Notes: generated by a model from the sequence alone, not told the origin. 8,463 nucleotides of DNA from an uncultured Peptococcaceae bacterium (GCA_902496505.1 CABVBB010000065.1:1-8463), one strand, 5' to 3'; positions 1 to 6,832 are shown, numbered from the stretch's first letter. Numbers and translations: made by a program.

Positions 1-1477
1 CTTTGGTGTCATACATCCGCACGATGATCTGCCGGGTCCAGAGGTCGATATCTTCATAATGCACGATCTTGTCCCTAATGCCGATGCCTGTATCGACCAC
101 CCGCTCCATGTAGCGGATATCGATGCTCTCGAAGAGCGCGTTGCCTTCTTTGAGGCCGTAGGGCTTGAACATCTCGTAGGCCGCAGGATTGGCCTCTTGG
201 ATGATGAAATCTTTGTCAAAGACGATGATGGCGCTGGGCACGCTGCGGACGATGGTATGCGCCATGGATTCGGCGCGCTTGCGCATATAGGTCATGCACA
301 TCTCCTGTTCCGCTTCGCCGCGCACGACGGCCACTGCTTTTTCGTAGCAGGAATCAAAGCCACAGGCACCGCAGTTGAGCGCGGTCTGCCGATTGTACTG
401 CTTGAAGGTGGAGAGCACCTCCGCCACTTCGGTATTGTCCACCGCCGCGGGCACATATTGGCGGTCTGGGAAGACTTTAGGCGTATAAGGCACCTGGCCC
501 GCGGGCAGCATCGGCCGCACTTGGTAACGCTTCTGCCGCTTGATCATCTGCAGCCGTTTATCCAGGATGCTGCCTTTTTTGTCCAGCCCCAAGCCGGTGG
601 TGCAGCCGTCGCGGCAGCCCATGAGCTCGAGGAAACGCAGCCCCTTGACCAATTCGCGGTCCAGCCCTTCCAACGTTTCTAAACAGTCGCGCATCCCGGA
701 TAAGGCCTGCACCTGTTCCTCCTGCAATACGCCTTCCTGCACCAGCCAGCCCTGCAAGCCGCCGGATAAGGAGAGCCTTTGACCAATGAGCTGATAGTCT
801 GGCTCGTCCTCGTCAATGGCAGCCGTTTTTTCGGGATCAGCCTCTTTGAGCAGCGTCTCCAGCTGCTGCCAGCTGAGGGCGGCGCTGAGCTCATCTTCCG
901 GCGATAATTCCATCTCGCTCAGACAGGCCGTGGCCACGACCACGCGGATCCCTTCGCCATAGCGCGCCCGCAGGCTGCGGGCATGGATCACCGCTGGCGT
1001 TTCTACAGGCAGCAAGTGGGGCAGAAGGTGGGGAAAATGTTTCTCCACCAGATTGATGATGACTGGACAATGGCTGGAAATATAAAATCGGCCGCTGCCC
1101 TTGGCTAGCGCCTCTTGGCACTGAGCCAAATATTCTGCGCCGGTCACGGCCATTTCCTCGACCACCGCAAAGCCCAGCGCCCGCGCACGGGCATAGACCT
1201 CCGGCGCCGCATCGCAGCCAAAATGGCTGATGAAGCTGGGCGAGAGCGACAGCGCCACCGTTTCACCGGCGGCCAGCCAATCGCGCACCGCCTGTTCCTG
1301 GCTGTATACCGTCTTGGTATGCTGCGGGCATTCTGATAAACAGCGGCCGCAGAGCACGCATTTGTCGGTCATGATCTTGGCCTGCTTGGCGCGGAAGCTG
1401 ATGGCTTTGACATTGCAGCTGCGCAGGCAGCGGTAACAATCGGTACAATTGCTGATTTTGCTGATAATTGGAAACAT
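1..1477 (-). CDS. HydS-like [FeFe]-hydrogenase/PAS sensor protein (partial, 3' end outside window)
   Basis: My own translation of the minus strand gives 492 open codons from the ATG at 1477 to the left edge, so the C-terminus is missing. Domains in order: two [4Fe-4S] ferredoxin motifs (Cys 11/14/17/21 and 40/43/46/50); an [FeFe]-hydrogenase large-subunit domain (about 65-310) with the H-cluster cysteines in SSHCP (Cys137), TACLSEME (Cys185) and ELMGCRDGC (Cys288, Cys292); a further Fe-S motif, CGACGFDSC (369-377) with Cys394; and a PAS domain from about 405 to the edge. This order is typical of group C 'sensory' hydrogenases, thought to report H2 or redox state to a signalling output; a SpoIIE-type phosphatase often lies downstream, here off-window. 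The ribosome binding site GGGGGAG overlaps the end of the preceding gene and the ATG follows its stop by 2 bases, so translation is probably coupled. Two second-shell residues differ from catalytic enzymes (see findings). Family assignment is firm; the H2-sensing role is inferred. Confidence 0.9.
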   Translation of the reverse strand, partial: MFPIISKISNCTDCYRCLRSCNVKAISFRAKQAKIMTDKCVLCGRCLSECPQHTKTVYSQEQAVRDWLAAGETVALSLSPSFISHFGCDAAPEVYARARALGFAVVEEMAVTGAEYLAQCQEALAKGSGRFYISSHCPVIINLVEKHFPHLLPHLLPVETPAVIHARSLRARYGEGIRVVVATACLSEMELSPEDELSAALSWQQLETLLKEADPEKTAAIDEDEPDYQLIGQRLSLSGGLQGWLVQEGVLQEEQVQALSGMRDCLETLEGLDRELVKGLRFLELMGCRDGCTTGLGLDKKGSILDKRLQMIKRQKRYQVRPMLPAGQVPYTPKVFPDRQYVPAAVDNTEVAEVLSTFKQYNRQTALNCGACGFDSCYEKAVAVVRGEAEQEMCMTYMRKRAESMAHTIVRSVPSAIIVFDKDFIIQEANPAAYEMFKPYGLKEGNALFESIDIRYMERVVDTGIGIRDKIVHYEDIDLWTRQIIVRMYDTK

Positions 1478-1479
1478 GA

Positions 1480-1731
1480 CTACTCCCCCTTGATCCCGGC
1501 TTCATCTAAGATTCGGGCAGCGTCTGACGGCCGCACCTTGGTGTAGGCCTCGCCGTCGATCTTGACCACGACCCCTTCCAAACACTGACTCTGGCAAAAC
1601 GCGCCGGTCAGTTCAAAATCCACTTCCTCATCCAAGCCCCGTTTGAGCAGCTCATTTTGCAGAGCCTGCGCCACCAGCGGGGCCCCCTTCAAATGGCAGG
1701 CACTGCCCATACACACTTGTATCCGCCTCAT
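1480..1731 (-). CDS. Small thioredoxin-fold [2Fe-2S] ferredoxin (NuoE/HydC-like)
   Basis: An 83-residue protein with Cys7, Cys12, Cys46 and Cys50 (C-x4-C ... C-x3-C), the ligand pattern of thioredoxin-like [2Fe-2S] proteins related to the NuoE subunit of complex I and HydC/HymA hydrogenase subunits. The N-terminus MRRIQVCMGSACHLKG is characteristic. It probably carries electrons to or from the hydrogenase-like protein encoded 2 bases downstream; such pairs are common in anaerobic Firmicutes. The start at 1731 is preferred over a longer reading frame back to 1842 because AGGAGG lies 9 bases upstream and because the longer version would run through the -10 element TATAAT. There is no signal peptide, so it is cytoplasmic. 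No odd residues were seen. The physical partnership with the hydrogenase is an inference from operon structure. Confidence 0.9.
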   Translation of the reverse strand: MRRIQVCMGSACHLKGAPLVAQALQNELLKRGLDEEVDFELTGAFCQSQCLEGVVVKIDGEAYTKVRPSDAARILDEAGIKGE

Positions 1732-1773
1732 TTTTCCCTTCCTCCTTGCTCGAATTGCAGCGTTCCTACCCCC

Positions 1774-1779
1774 ATTATA
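1774..1779 (-). promoter_or_regulatory. -10 element for the [2Fe-2S]/hydrogenase operon
   Basis: The minus strand reads a perfect TATAAT here, about 43 bases before the ATG at 1731. No good -35 is found at 16-18 bases (best are GTGCAA or GGTGCA), so the promoter may be weak or need an activator. Seen directly; use as a promoter is inferred. Confidence 0.5.
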
Positions 1780-1871
1780 GTACACCTTGCCCCCTTTGCA
1801 CCAGAGGCAAAGCGCATAGACTCCCGCTTTTCTTCCAGACACTTCCTAGTGCTTTTCCAGTTTGTTTCCTG

Positions 1872-1877
1872 TATACT
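1872..1877 (+). promoter_or_regulatory. -10 element for the cell wall hydrolase gene
   Basis: TATACT on the plus strand, about 62 bases before the ATG at 1939, with a TG immediately before it. No clear -35 is visible at normal spacing. I do not see a convincing sporulation sigma factor motif (sigma-F or sigma-G type), which matters because SleB-type proteins are often forespore genes. Confidence 0.4.
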
Positions 1878-1889
1878 AGCAAGCAAGTC

Positions 1890-1907
1890 AAGGGGCGGCC
1901 GCCCTTT
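1890..1907 (+). other. GC-rich palindrome in the leader of the hydrolase transcript
   Basis: The 18 bases AAGGGGCGGCCGCCCTTT form a near-perfect inverted repeat with one G-U pair, containing a NotI site. If transcription starts near 1884 it would lie almost at the 5' end of the mRNA, where such stems can stabilise transcripts or restrict access. The ribosome binding site (1927-1932) lies well outside it. Confidence 0.45.
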
Positions 1908-1938
1908 GACGCCACGACGAAAAGCAAGGAGGCTTATC

Positions 1939-2700
1939 ATGAAGAAAAAAACCTTGACGGTAGTCGCTGCGACGCTAGTATGCTGCAATCTTATGGGCGC
2001 TGCTCAGGCTCAGGCCAGCAATTATCAAATCAATGCCGGAGATACCCTGTCCACCATCGCCAGTGAGCATAAGATTACAGTAGAGGCGCTCAAAAAAGCC
2101 AACAATTTGACAGATGACACCATCTTTGCTGGTGGATATCTGTACATTCCCGACGGCGGTGCCTATCACACCGTTGCCGCCGGTGAAACTTTGAGCCAGC
2201 TGGCCAATCGGTACCAGCTGAGAGTAGCTGACATTAAGAATGCCAACAACTTGACCAGTGACACGATCCTGGTCGGACAGAAACTTTGGATCCCGCTGGC
2301 TGAGGTGACCAAAAAGCCCAGCCGCAGCGGCGGACGCATCCAGGCCACTGCTGAAGAGATCACCCTCATGGCCAAAGCTGTTTACGGTGAAGCCCGCGGC
2401 GAGGACCGCGCCGGACAGATCGCCGTGGCTGCGGTCATTTTGAACCGCGTCCAGAGTCCAGAGTTTCCCAATACCATCCGTGACGTCATCTTTGAGCCTT
2501 GGGCTTTTACCTGCGTCTCTGACGGTCAATTCGACCTGACGCCTAATGCGGCGGCTTATGAAGCCGTACGCACTGCGCTGGAAGGCATCGACCCTACCTA
2601 TGGCGCGCTGTACTACTGGAACCCCAAAACAGCCACCAGTCCCTGGATCTGGAGCCGTGCCGTGGTCACCCAGATCGGCCAGCATTTGTTTGGCTTCTAA
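1939..2700 (+). CDS. Secreted LysM-LysM-SleB-type cell wall hydrolase
   Basis: A 253-residue exported protein. Residues 1-26 form a signal peptide (KKK, hydrophobic stretch to about residue 22, likely cleavage after AQA). LysM peptidoglycan-binding repeats span about 28-71 (YQINAGDTLSTIASEH) and 76-119 (YHTVAAGETLSQLANRY). After a short basic linker, about 140-253 match the Hydrolase_2/SleB family: VYGEARGE (148-155) holds the conserved glutamates, followed by AAVILNRV and the C-terminal ALYYWNP and TQIGQHLFGF blocks. SleB enzymes are lytic transglycosylases acting on spore cortex; LysM-containing relatives also occur in vegetative growth and non-sporulating bacteria, so the growth stage cannot be told here. 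The start at 1939 has AAGGAGG at 1927-1932; a longer frame back to 1657 lacks a signal peptide at its front and runs antisense through the neighbouring [2Fe-2S] gene. Monocistronic, convergent with the glycosyltransferase gene. Confidence 0.92.
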   Translation: MKKKTLTVVAATLVCCNLMGAAQAQASNYQINAGDTLSTIASEHKITVEALKKANNLTDDTIFAGGYLYIPDGGAYHTVAAGETLSQLANRYQLRVADIKNANNLTSDTILVGQKLWIPLAEVTKKPSRSGGRIQATAEEITLMAKAVYGEARGEDRAGQIAVAAVILNRVQSPEFPNTIRDVIFEPWAFTCVSDGQFDLTPNAAAYEAVRTALEGIDPTYGALYYWNPKTATSPWIWSRAVVTQIGQHLFGF

Positions 2701-2730
2701 AAACGCTTCCCCCTCTTTTTTCATAAATAA

Positions 2731-2749
2731 GCCGCTTTTTGCAAGCGGC
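2731..2749. other. Short hairpin after the cell wall hydrolase gene
   Basis: GCCGCTT and AAGCGGC pair perfectly (7 bp, 5-base loop). No T-run follows on the plus strand; on the minus strand it is followed by TTATTTATG. It may contribute to 3' end stability or be a weak terminator. Confidence 0.35.
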
Positions 2750-2764
2750 GATCTTCCCCAAGAA

Positions 2765-2812
2765 AAGACCCCGCTGACTGCTGGCTTTGCTGCCTGCGAT
2801 CAGCGGGGTCTT
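2765..2812. terminator. Strong 13-bp stem, probable bidirectional terminator
   Basis: AAGACCCCGCTGA and TCAGCGGGGTCTT are perfect inverted repeats separated by 22 bases. Minus-strand exit reads TCTTTTCTT and plus-strand exit reads TTGATCTATTTTA, both T-rich. It lies between the convergent hydrolase and glycosyltransferase genes and would serve either. Confidence 0.65.
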
Positions 2813-2856
2813 GATCTATTTTATCATCATATGCTCGGCGCAGCAGACGGACGCAC

Positions 2857-2895
2857 CAAAAAAGGCAGAAAGCCGCCTGCACAGACTTCCTGCCT
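2857..2895 (-). terminator. Intrinsic terminator of the glycosyltransferase gene
   Basis: The minus strand folds AGGCAGGAAG (2895-2886) with CTTTCTGCCT (2872-2863), one mismatch, leaving the stem into TTTTTT. It begins 8 bases past the TGA of the glycosyltransferase gene, the expected place. Confidence 0.75.
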
Positions 2896-2902
2896 CGATC
2901 TC

Positions 2903-3682
2903 TCATGACCTATCGGTGATGGCGGCCAAATTCCTCTGCCTATGATAGCCCAGATAGCAATGATGACCGTCACTGCGGGTCATCGGCTGGCCGCGGAAAT
3001 ACTCTTCTGCCTGCAGACAGTCGCCGATGATGGTCTCGGCGATCAAGCTGTTGTGCCGGCCGCCGCGCTGAGCGGAGGACCACTGATCAGCTGCAAGCGT
3101 CGCCGCCACTTTGATGCGCAGACCTTTTTCGACAGCCTGCGCCAGTTCCAGCGGCGGTACGGCCAGACTCTGCGCCTCCACCGTTTCCAAAAGCCTTCGG
3201 GAAACGCAGTGCGGCCCGTGAGACGGCGTCGCCAGCCCCAGCTGGGTAAAGACGCCCAGCACGCGGTTCAGCCGTTCGCGCTGATCCAGCACCTGCTTCG
3301 CCACATGGGAACGGTAGCCCATGTAGGGATAGCAGTTGGTCAGCGTCAGATCATAGCCCGCTCCCACCTGCGCCAAAAGCCTGGCGCAGCAGCCGGACAG
3401 CCGCCCGGTCATGTCACCATCGATAAAGAGCACCGCCCGCGCTCCCAGACTGCGGGCGTAAAGCGCGCCCACTGCCCGGGGCACATCGATGCCCAAAGGC
3501 TCCTCATACTGCAATATATCCAATCTGTGCCGCAGCGGATGACGGGCCAGTACTTCCAGCGTCTCGTCCGTACAGCCGTTCAGCACAGGAATGATGCGGT
3601 CGATGGGCAGACATTTCAGCTGCTCCAATACCGCTCCGATCGTATCGCTTTCATTTTTAGCCGGTATGACCGCTGCGATCAT
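2903..3682 (-). CDS. Family 2-like GT-A glycosyltransferase
   Basis: A 259-residue protein opening with MIAAVIPAKNESDTIGAVL, the nucleotide-sugar-binding start of GT-A/family 2 glycosyltransferases, followed by PVLNGCTDET (32-41) and VLFIDGDM (84-91), whose DGD (88-90) is the metal-binding DxD motif. SHGPHCVSRRLLE (154-166) resembles the acceptor/catalytic region after the DxD. No membrane segments or signal peptide, so it is cytoplasmic or peripheral. Donor and acceptor cannot be read from the sequence; the opening recalls glucosyl-3-phosphoglycerate synthase relatives, but the protein is shorter. The start at 3682 is preferred over an upstream one at 3748: AGGGGGAG lies just before it and the best promoter (-10 at 3711-3716) lies inside the extended frame. 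It has its own promoter and terminator, so it is a separate unit from the sulfotransferase operon behind it. Confidence 0.85.
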   Translation of the reverse strand: MIAAVIPAKNESDTIGAVLEQLKCLPIDRIIPVLNGCTDETLEVLARHPLRHRLDILQYEEPLGIDVPRAVGALYARSLGARAVLFIDGDMTGRLSGCCARLLAQVGAGYDLTLTNCYPYMGYRSHVAKQVLDQRERLNRVLGVFTQLGLATPSHGPHCVSRRLLETVEAQSLAVPPLELAQAVEKGLRIKVAATLAADQWSSAQRGGRHNSLIAETIIGDCLQAEEYFRGQPMTRSDGHHCYLGYHRQRNLAAITDRS

Positions 3683-3710
3683 CGCTGCTCCCCCTCTCCG
3701 AGGAGGATTT

Positions 3711-3740
3711 ATTATATCCCTCAATAGTATATGCGGCCAA
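3711..3740 (-). promoter_or_regulatory. Promoter of the glycosyltransferase gene
   Basis: The minus strand carries TTGGCC (3740-3735), an 18-base spacer and a perfect TATAAT (3716-3711). The predicted start near 3704 leaves a leader of about 20 bases holding the ribosome binding site. The -35 falls inside the hairpin at 3732-3757. Confidence 0.6.
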
Positions 3741-3757
3741 GAGCTCACTTGGCCGCA
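3732..3757 (-). terminator. Perfect 10-bp hairpin after the sulfotransferase gene (terminator without T-run, or operator)
   Basis: TGCGGCCAAG and CTTGGCCGCA are perfect inverted repeats with a 6-base loop, starting about 30 bases after the sulfotransferase stop codon. Position suits a terminator, but the minus-strand exit reads ATATACTATT rather than a T-run. It overlaps the -35 of the next gene, so it could also be a protein-binding site. Confidence 0.5.
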
Positions 3758-3787
3758 AAGGTTTGAAAAATACAGGCGTGATCGTTT

Positions 3788-5236
3788 TCAGCGGCCCAGT
3801 TTTTTATTCTCCGCTTCGGTCGCCATGCAGAAATTATCGGCGGCTTCGTAGGGACGCACGCCCTCTACGATGGTCGTCTTCTGAGCGCCGGGAGCCTTGG
3901 CGCCGGGCACACGGAAGGTGCTGATGTCAAGCTTGGCCACAGGCGTTTCCTGAGGACGCTCGATCTGAGGAACATAATCATAGGGATAGCGGTAAGCACG
4001 GTAGACCATGTTGAACGGCAGCGCGCCCTTGCCAAAGTAAGGACTGATATATTCCCAGACGATCTGATGATCTCTGGTCACTTCGATCATGCGGCCTGCT
4101 GCACCAAAGGTGATCAGCGTATTGCCGTTAGGCAGGCGCTGGACAGAGCTCACGAAAGGACTGTAGAATTTGAACGCGGTCTGCGGCACCAAAAGGCCCA
4201 TCTCCGACGGCGTGCACTGCCAAACGATCTTCATCGTGGTCGGGTCGATCTCCAAGACGCGGGTGTAATCCCGTCTGTAAATGTGGCTGCCGCGGGGCGA
4301 ATTGACGCTGGTATTGCCATAGCCCGCCCAGCCGCCGTTGTCAAAGATCAAAATGTTGCCTTCACCGGGCAGCCCGCGGGGGATCATGTGCACATGATGC
4401 TGACCAATGATCGCGCCCAGCTCGCTGTAGATATCATATTCCGGCCCCAAGCGCCACACGATCTTGCCGGTGGCACGGTCGATGATGCCGCTCATGCTGC
4501 TCTCGCGGCCGTCGAAAATGATATTGTCCGGATGGAAGCGCTGATCTCCCGCATCATACCATTTATTCGGCCCCAGCACGGCCATGTTGTTGAAGTGCAT
4601 CCAGTCACCGGCACCGCCTACGCCGGAAAAACGCACATTAGGGTCGCGGTAAAGGGCATTTTTGGCCGCCTCAGAGAAGCCCAGCTCGTCAAAATGTTCA
4701 TTGCAGGACCACTCCCAGAGGATATTGCCGGCCCAATCCACTTCGTAGATATGATCGTCGATCAGCATTTTGTCGCTGATCTTTTTGTTGCGCACGTTTT
4801 TGTGCCCGAGGATGAGCGTCTTGCCGCCCTCCACCAGAGGAGTCTGGCCCGGCACATAGTAGCCGACCGGGCAGCCCTCCCGCTGGTAATCCCCATGGAT
4901 GCGAGCCTGCCAGCACGGTTCCTCACCAGGGTCCTCGATGTATTCAAAATGGTCGAACTTCCAAACGATATTGCCGTCCCAATCCACCTGCACCAGATCC
5001 ATCCATTCCATCGAGGCAAACAGGCTGGGCCGCTGGCCTAAATGACCCATGACCTGGCCGCCCGGCAGAAGCCGCTGCGGACTGCCGTCCAGTCCCTGCC
5101 AAAGATTGACCTCGCCGCCGTTCATATCGATGAGCAGGGCGCCGTGCTCCTTGGCCTGATAGAGCGTGTAGCCATTGAAACATTTATCCGGGTCATAGAT
5201 CGTCGTTCCTGTAGGATAAATACTTGGATAACTCAT
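3788..5236 (-). CDS. ASST-family arylsulfate sulfotransferase, no signal peptide
   Basis: A 482-residue member of the arylsulfotransferase (ASST) family, which moves sulfate from a phenolic sulfate ester to another phenol through a sulfated histidine, without PAPS. The fold is a beta-propeller, and repeated blade signatures are visible: VDWDGNIVWKF (84-94), VDWAGNILWEW (166-176), IDRATGKIVWRLG (252-264), IDPTTMKIVWQ (330-340), VTRDHQIVWEY (386-396). Family hallmarks are GDWMHFNN (210-217) and QHHVHMIPRG followed by GNILIFDNGG (279-302), supplying candidate active-site histidines 214, 280, 281 and 283. The N-terminus MSYPSIYPTG has no signal peptide or anchor, unlike the periplasmic enterobacterial enzyme, so the protein is predicted to be cytoplasmic. 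It starts 15 bases after the permease stop with an AGGAGGAG site, making a tight operon. Family confident; actual substrates unknown. Confidence 0.85.
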   Translation of the reverse strand: MSYPSIYPTGTTIYDPDKCFNGYTLYQAKEHGALLIDMNGGEVNLWQGLDGSPQRLLPGGQVMGHLGQRPSLFASMEWMDLVQVDWDGNIVWKFDHFEYIEDPGEEPCWQARIHGDYQREGCPVGYYVPGQTPLVEGGKTLILGHKNVRNKKISDKMLIDDHIYEVDWAGNILWEWSCNEHFDELGFSEAAKNALYRDPNVRFSGVGGAGDWMHFNNMAVLGPNKWYDAGDQRFHPDNIIFDGRESSMSGIIDRATGKIVWRLGPEYDIYSELGAIIGQHHVHMIPRGLPGEGNILIFDNGGWAGYGNTSVNSPRGSHIYRRDYTRVLEIDPTTMKIVWQCTPSEMGLLVPQTAFKFYSPFVSSVQRLPNGNTLITFGAAGRMIEVTRDHQIVWEYISPYFGKGALPFNMVYRAYRYPYDYVPQIERPQETPVAKLDISTFRVPGAKAPGAQKTTIVEGVRPYEAADNFCMATEAENKKLGR

Positions 5237-5251
5237 GATCGTCTCCTCCTT

Positions 5252-6670
5252 TTACAAAGCAAAAATGCCTAAAAGATGCCAATACGGCACCAATATCAAC
5301 AGCACAAACAGCAGATTGATCACAGCACGAATGCCGAAATACTTGACAAAATCGCGCATAGACAGCATGCCAAAGCTCATAAAGAGCAGCATCATCACAT
5401 TTTCATAAGGCAGCAGCACTTGATCCATGCCCTGCATAAAGGTAAAAATAACCACATAAGGATCGATGCCCATCAATTCACCGATATGCGCCAGCGGACC
5501 GACCAAAGTAGAGATGCCGGCTAACGGCGTCAAGAGGAAATTGACCAAGAAAGCCACGGCCCAGATAGCGCCGATAAAGACGATCGAGCCGGTCTTTTCC
5601 ACCAAGGGATAAAATATCTCTGCCAGATAATTGCCCGCGCCCACAACATTGGACACCACGCCGATAGACATGGTGGCTACGACAAAAATGACCATGCCGT
5701 AATTGATCTTGAGATCCTCTTCCCCAGCCAGCCGGATACCCGGCAAAAAGCAGATGCAGGCCGCGAAAAGGAATATCCAGCCCACGTCCAGCTTGTGCCA
5801 GCCCGTGGTCAGCAGCAAGACCAAGACCACCAGCATCAGGATAGCCATTTTGATCTCCTTGGGCTGCCATTTGCCCAAAGCAGCCAGTTCTTTTTCAAAA
5901 AAGGCCTTGCTTTCCAGCATCTCTTCCGGCTTGAACAATTTGGTGATCAGCCAGATGCTGAAAAACAGCCAGGCCAAAAGCGGCGGTCCCACATAGAGGA
6001 ACCATTTCAGCCAGGACAGCATGGACACCTGCGCAAAATTGGCCGCTGCATTCAAGCCCACGATGCCTAAGTCGGTCAAAAACATATACGCCGGCATAGT
6101 CGCTGCTACAGCCGCCGCCAGCATCACCGAGCCAGCCGCCTTGCCCTGCGGCTTGAGGCTGAGCGCCTTGCACAGACCAAAGGCCAAAGCCGCATACAGC
6201 GCTCCCCGGCCGCCGATATTCGGAATACAGATACCCATGATGATACCAGTGACAGCGATGCCGTAAAGCATCCCCTTATAACTGCCGCCCACCAGCAGGA
6301 TACAGCGGTAAGTCAAGCGTTTCATCAAGCCGCTGTGGTCAAAAACATTGGCTATGATCATGCCCGCGATAAAAAGCCAAGGCATCGAACTGGACCACGG
6401 GCCAAAAATCGCCCCCATCGGCGCCAGCCCTGCCAGTCCATAGCAGACCGGCAGCAGTAAAGAAGGGATCAAAATAGGCAGGGTCTCAAAAGCTACGATC
6501 AAGATCATCCCGATGGTAATAGCAAAAAATACTTTGATAGCGTGCGTATACGTTTGGCTTTCTGGTATCAGCAGGACCGCGATCGGTACAGCGACCGTGA
6601 TCAGCCAAAAAACAAGCTGTTTCTTATCCAGTTGATGCGATCCAACTTGCGGCGATAATTCTTGCGACAT
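5252..6670 (-). CDS. SLC13/DASS-type anion permease
   Basis: A 472-residue, strongly hydrophobic protein with about 11-12 membrane segments in two halves, split by a charged cytoplasmic stretch at about 246-275 (KPEEMLESKAFFEKELAALGKWQPKE). Length and organisation fit the divalent anion:sodium symporter (SLC13/DASS) superfamily, whose substrates include sulfate and di/tricarboxylates; MPWLFIAGMIIANVF (96-110) and the second-half block around 371-396 are the most family-like parts. The two 'SNT' substrate loops of classical members are not present as such (PNIGG at 150-154, TPLAG at 381-385). The start at 6670 has GAGGAGGG 8 bases upstream; an upstream GTG/ATG option would add 14 residues without a better site. 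First gene of the operon with the sulfotransferase, suggesting it imports that enzyme's substrate or moves sulfate or an aromatic anion. Superfamily likely, substrate unknown. Confidence 0.8.
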   Translation of the reverse strand: MSQELSPQVGSHQLDKKQLVFWLITVAVPIAVLLIPESQTYTHAIKVFFAITIGMILIVAFETLPILIPSLLLPVCYGLAGLAPMGAIFGPWSSSMPWLFIAGMIIANVFDHSGLMKRLTYRCILLVGGSYKGMLYGIAVTGIIMGICIPNIGGRGALYAALAFGLCKALSLKPQGKAAGSVMLAAAVAATMPAYMFLTDLGIVGLNAAANFAQVSMLSWLKWFLYVGPPLLAWLFFSIWLITKLFKPEEMLESKAFFEKELAALGKWQPKEIKMAILMLVVLVLLLTTGWHKLDVGWIFLFAACICFLPGIRLAGEEDLKINYGMVIFVVATMSIGVVSNVVGAGNYLAEIFYPLVEKTGSIVFIGAIWAVAFLVNFLLTPLAGISTLVGPLAHIGELMGIDPYVVIFTFMQGMDQVLLPYENVMMLLFMSFGMLSMRDFVKYFGIRAVINLLFVLLILVPYWHLLGIFAL

Positions 6671-6740
6671 CACGATTTCCCTCCTCAGCAAACTTCCAGA
6701 AGCGGTGCTCAAGGTGTTGTCTCACCATCAAGCAAGCGAC

Positions 6741-6758
6741 ATCAAATGGCCATTTGAT
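6741..6758. promoter_or_regulatory. Perfect 18-bp palindrome in the permease leader, candidate operator
   Basis: ATCAAATGGCCATTTGAT is its own reverse complement over all 18 bases. It lies at about +2 to +19 of the predicted permease transcript, just downstream of the -10. A protein bound here would block early elongation. The half-site ATCAAATG recurs at 7789-7796 (as CATTTGAT). Confidence 0.6.
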
Positions 6759-6766
6759 CTAGGCTC

Positions 6767-6775
6767 ACTATAGCA
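6767..6775 (-). promoter_or_regulatory. Extended -10 promoter of the permease-sulfotransferase operon
   Basis: The minus strand reads TGCTATAGT, an extended -10 (TGn plus TATAGT at 6772-6767). No -35 match is visible at 16-18 bases (CAATTT or AATTTC), so the promoter is expected to be activator-dependent. Predicted start about 6760, leader about 90 nt. Confidence 0.6.
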
Positions 6776-6793
6776 CGCTGAGCAGCCAGAAAT

Positions 6794-6808
6794 TGTAGTC
6801 GCACTACA
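6794..6808. promoter_or_regulatory. Dyad TGTAGT-CGC-ACTACA, candidate Crp/Fnr-family activator site
   Basis: A perfect inverted repeat with 6-base arms around CGC, centred at 6801. That is about 41 bases upstream of the predicted permease transcription start, the class II activator position. Its 15-base span is between the FNR (14) and CRP (16) layouts. The neighbouring Crp/Fnr-family gene supplies the obvious binder; this is inferred. Confidence 0.5.
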
Positions 6809-6832
6809 TTTTCTAAAACATTTTTATAGAAC

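Noticed and set aside
59..682. Plus-strand open frame of 207 codons
   Set aside because: It lies antisense to the hydrogenase-like gene, whose motifs and Cys pattern are unmistakable; composition (His- and Arg-rich) is that of a shadow frame.
1975..2724. Minus-strand open frame of 249 codons
   Set aside because: Antisense to the cell wall hydrolase gene, no family-like motif and no suitable ribosome binding site.
2721..2906. Minus-strand open frame of 61 codons between the convergent genes
   Set aside because: It spans two terminator-like hairpins and has no recognisable protein features.
2942..3727. Plus-strand open frame of 261 codons
   Set aside because: Antisense to the glycosyltransferase, whose DxD and N-terminal motifs are clear.
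4067..5041. Plus-strand open frame of 324 codons
   Set aside because: Antisense to the sulfotransferase; the sense frame has propeller repeats and conserved histidine motifs, this one has none.
6809..6832. Terminator after the Crp/Fnr gene
   Set aside because: Only an AT-rich imperfect inverted repeat (TTCTATAAAA/TTTTAGAA) without a T-run; the regulator mRNA may run into the permease gene.
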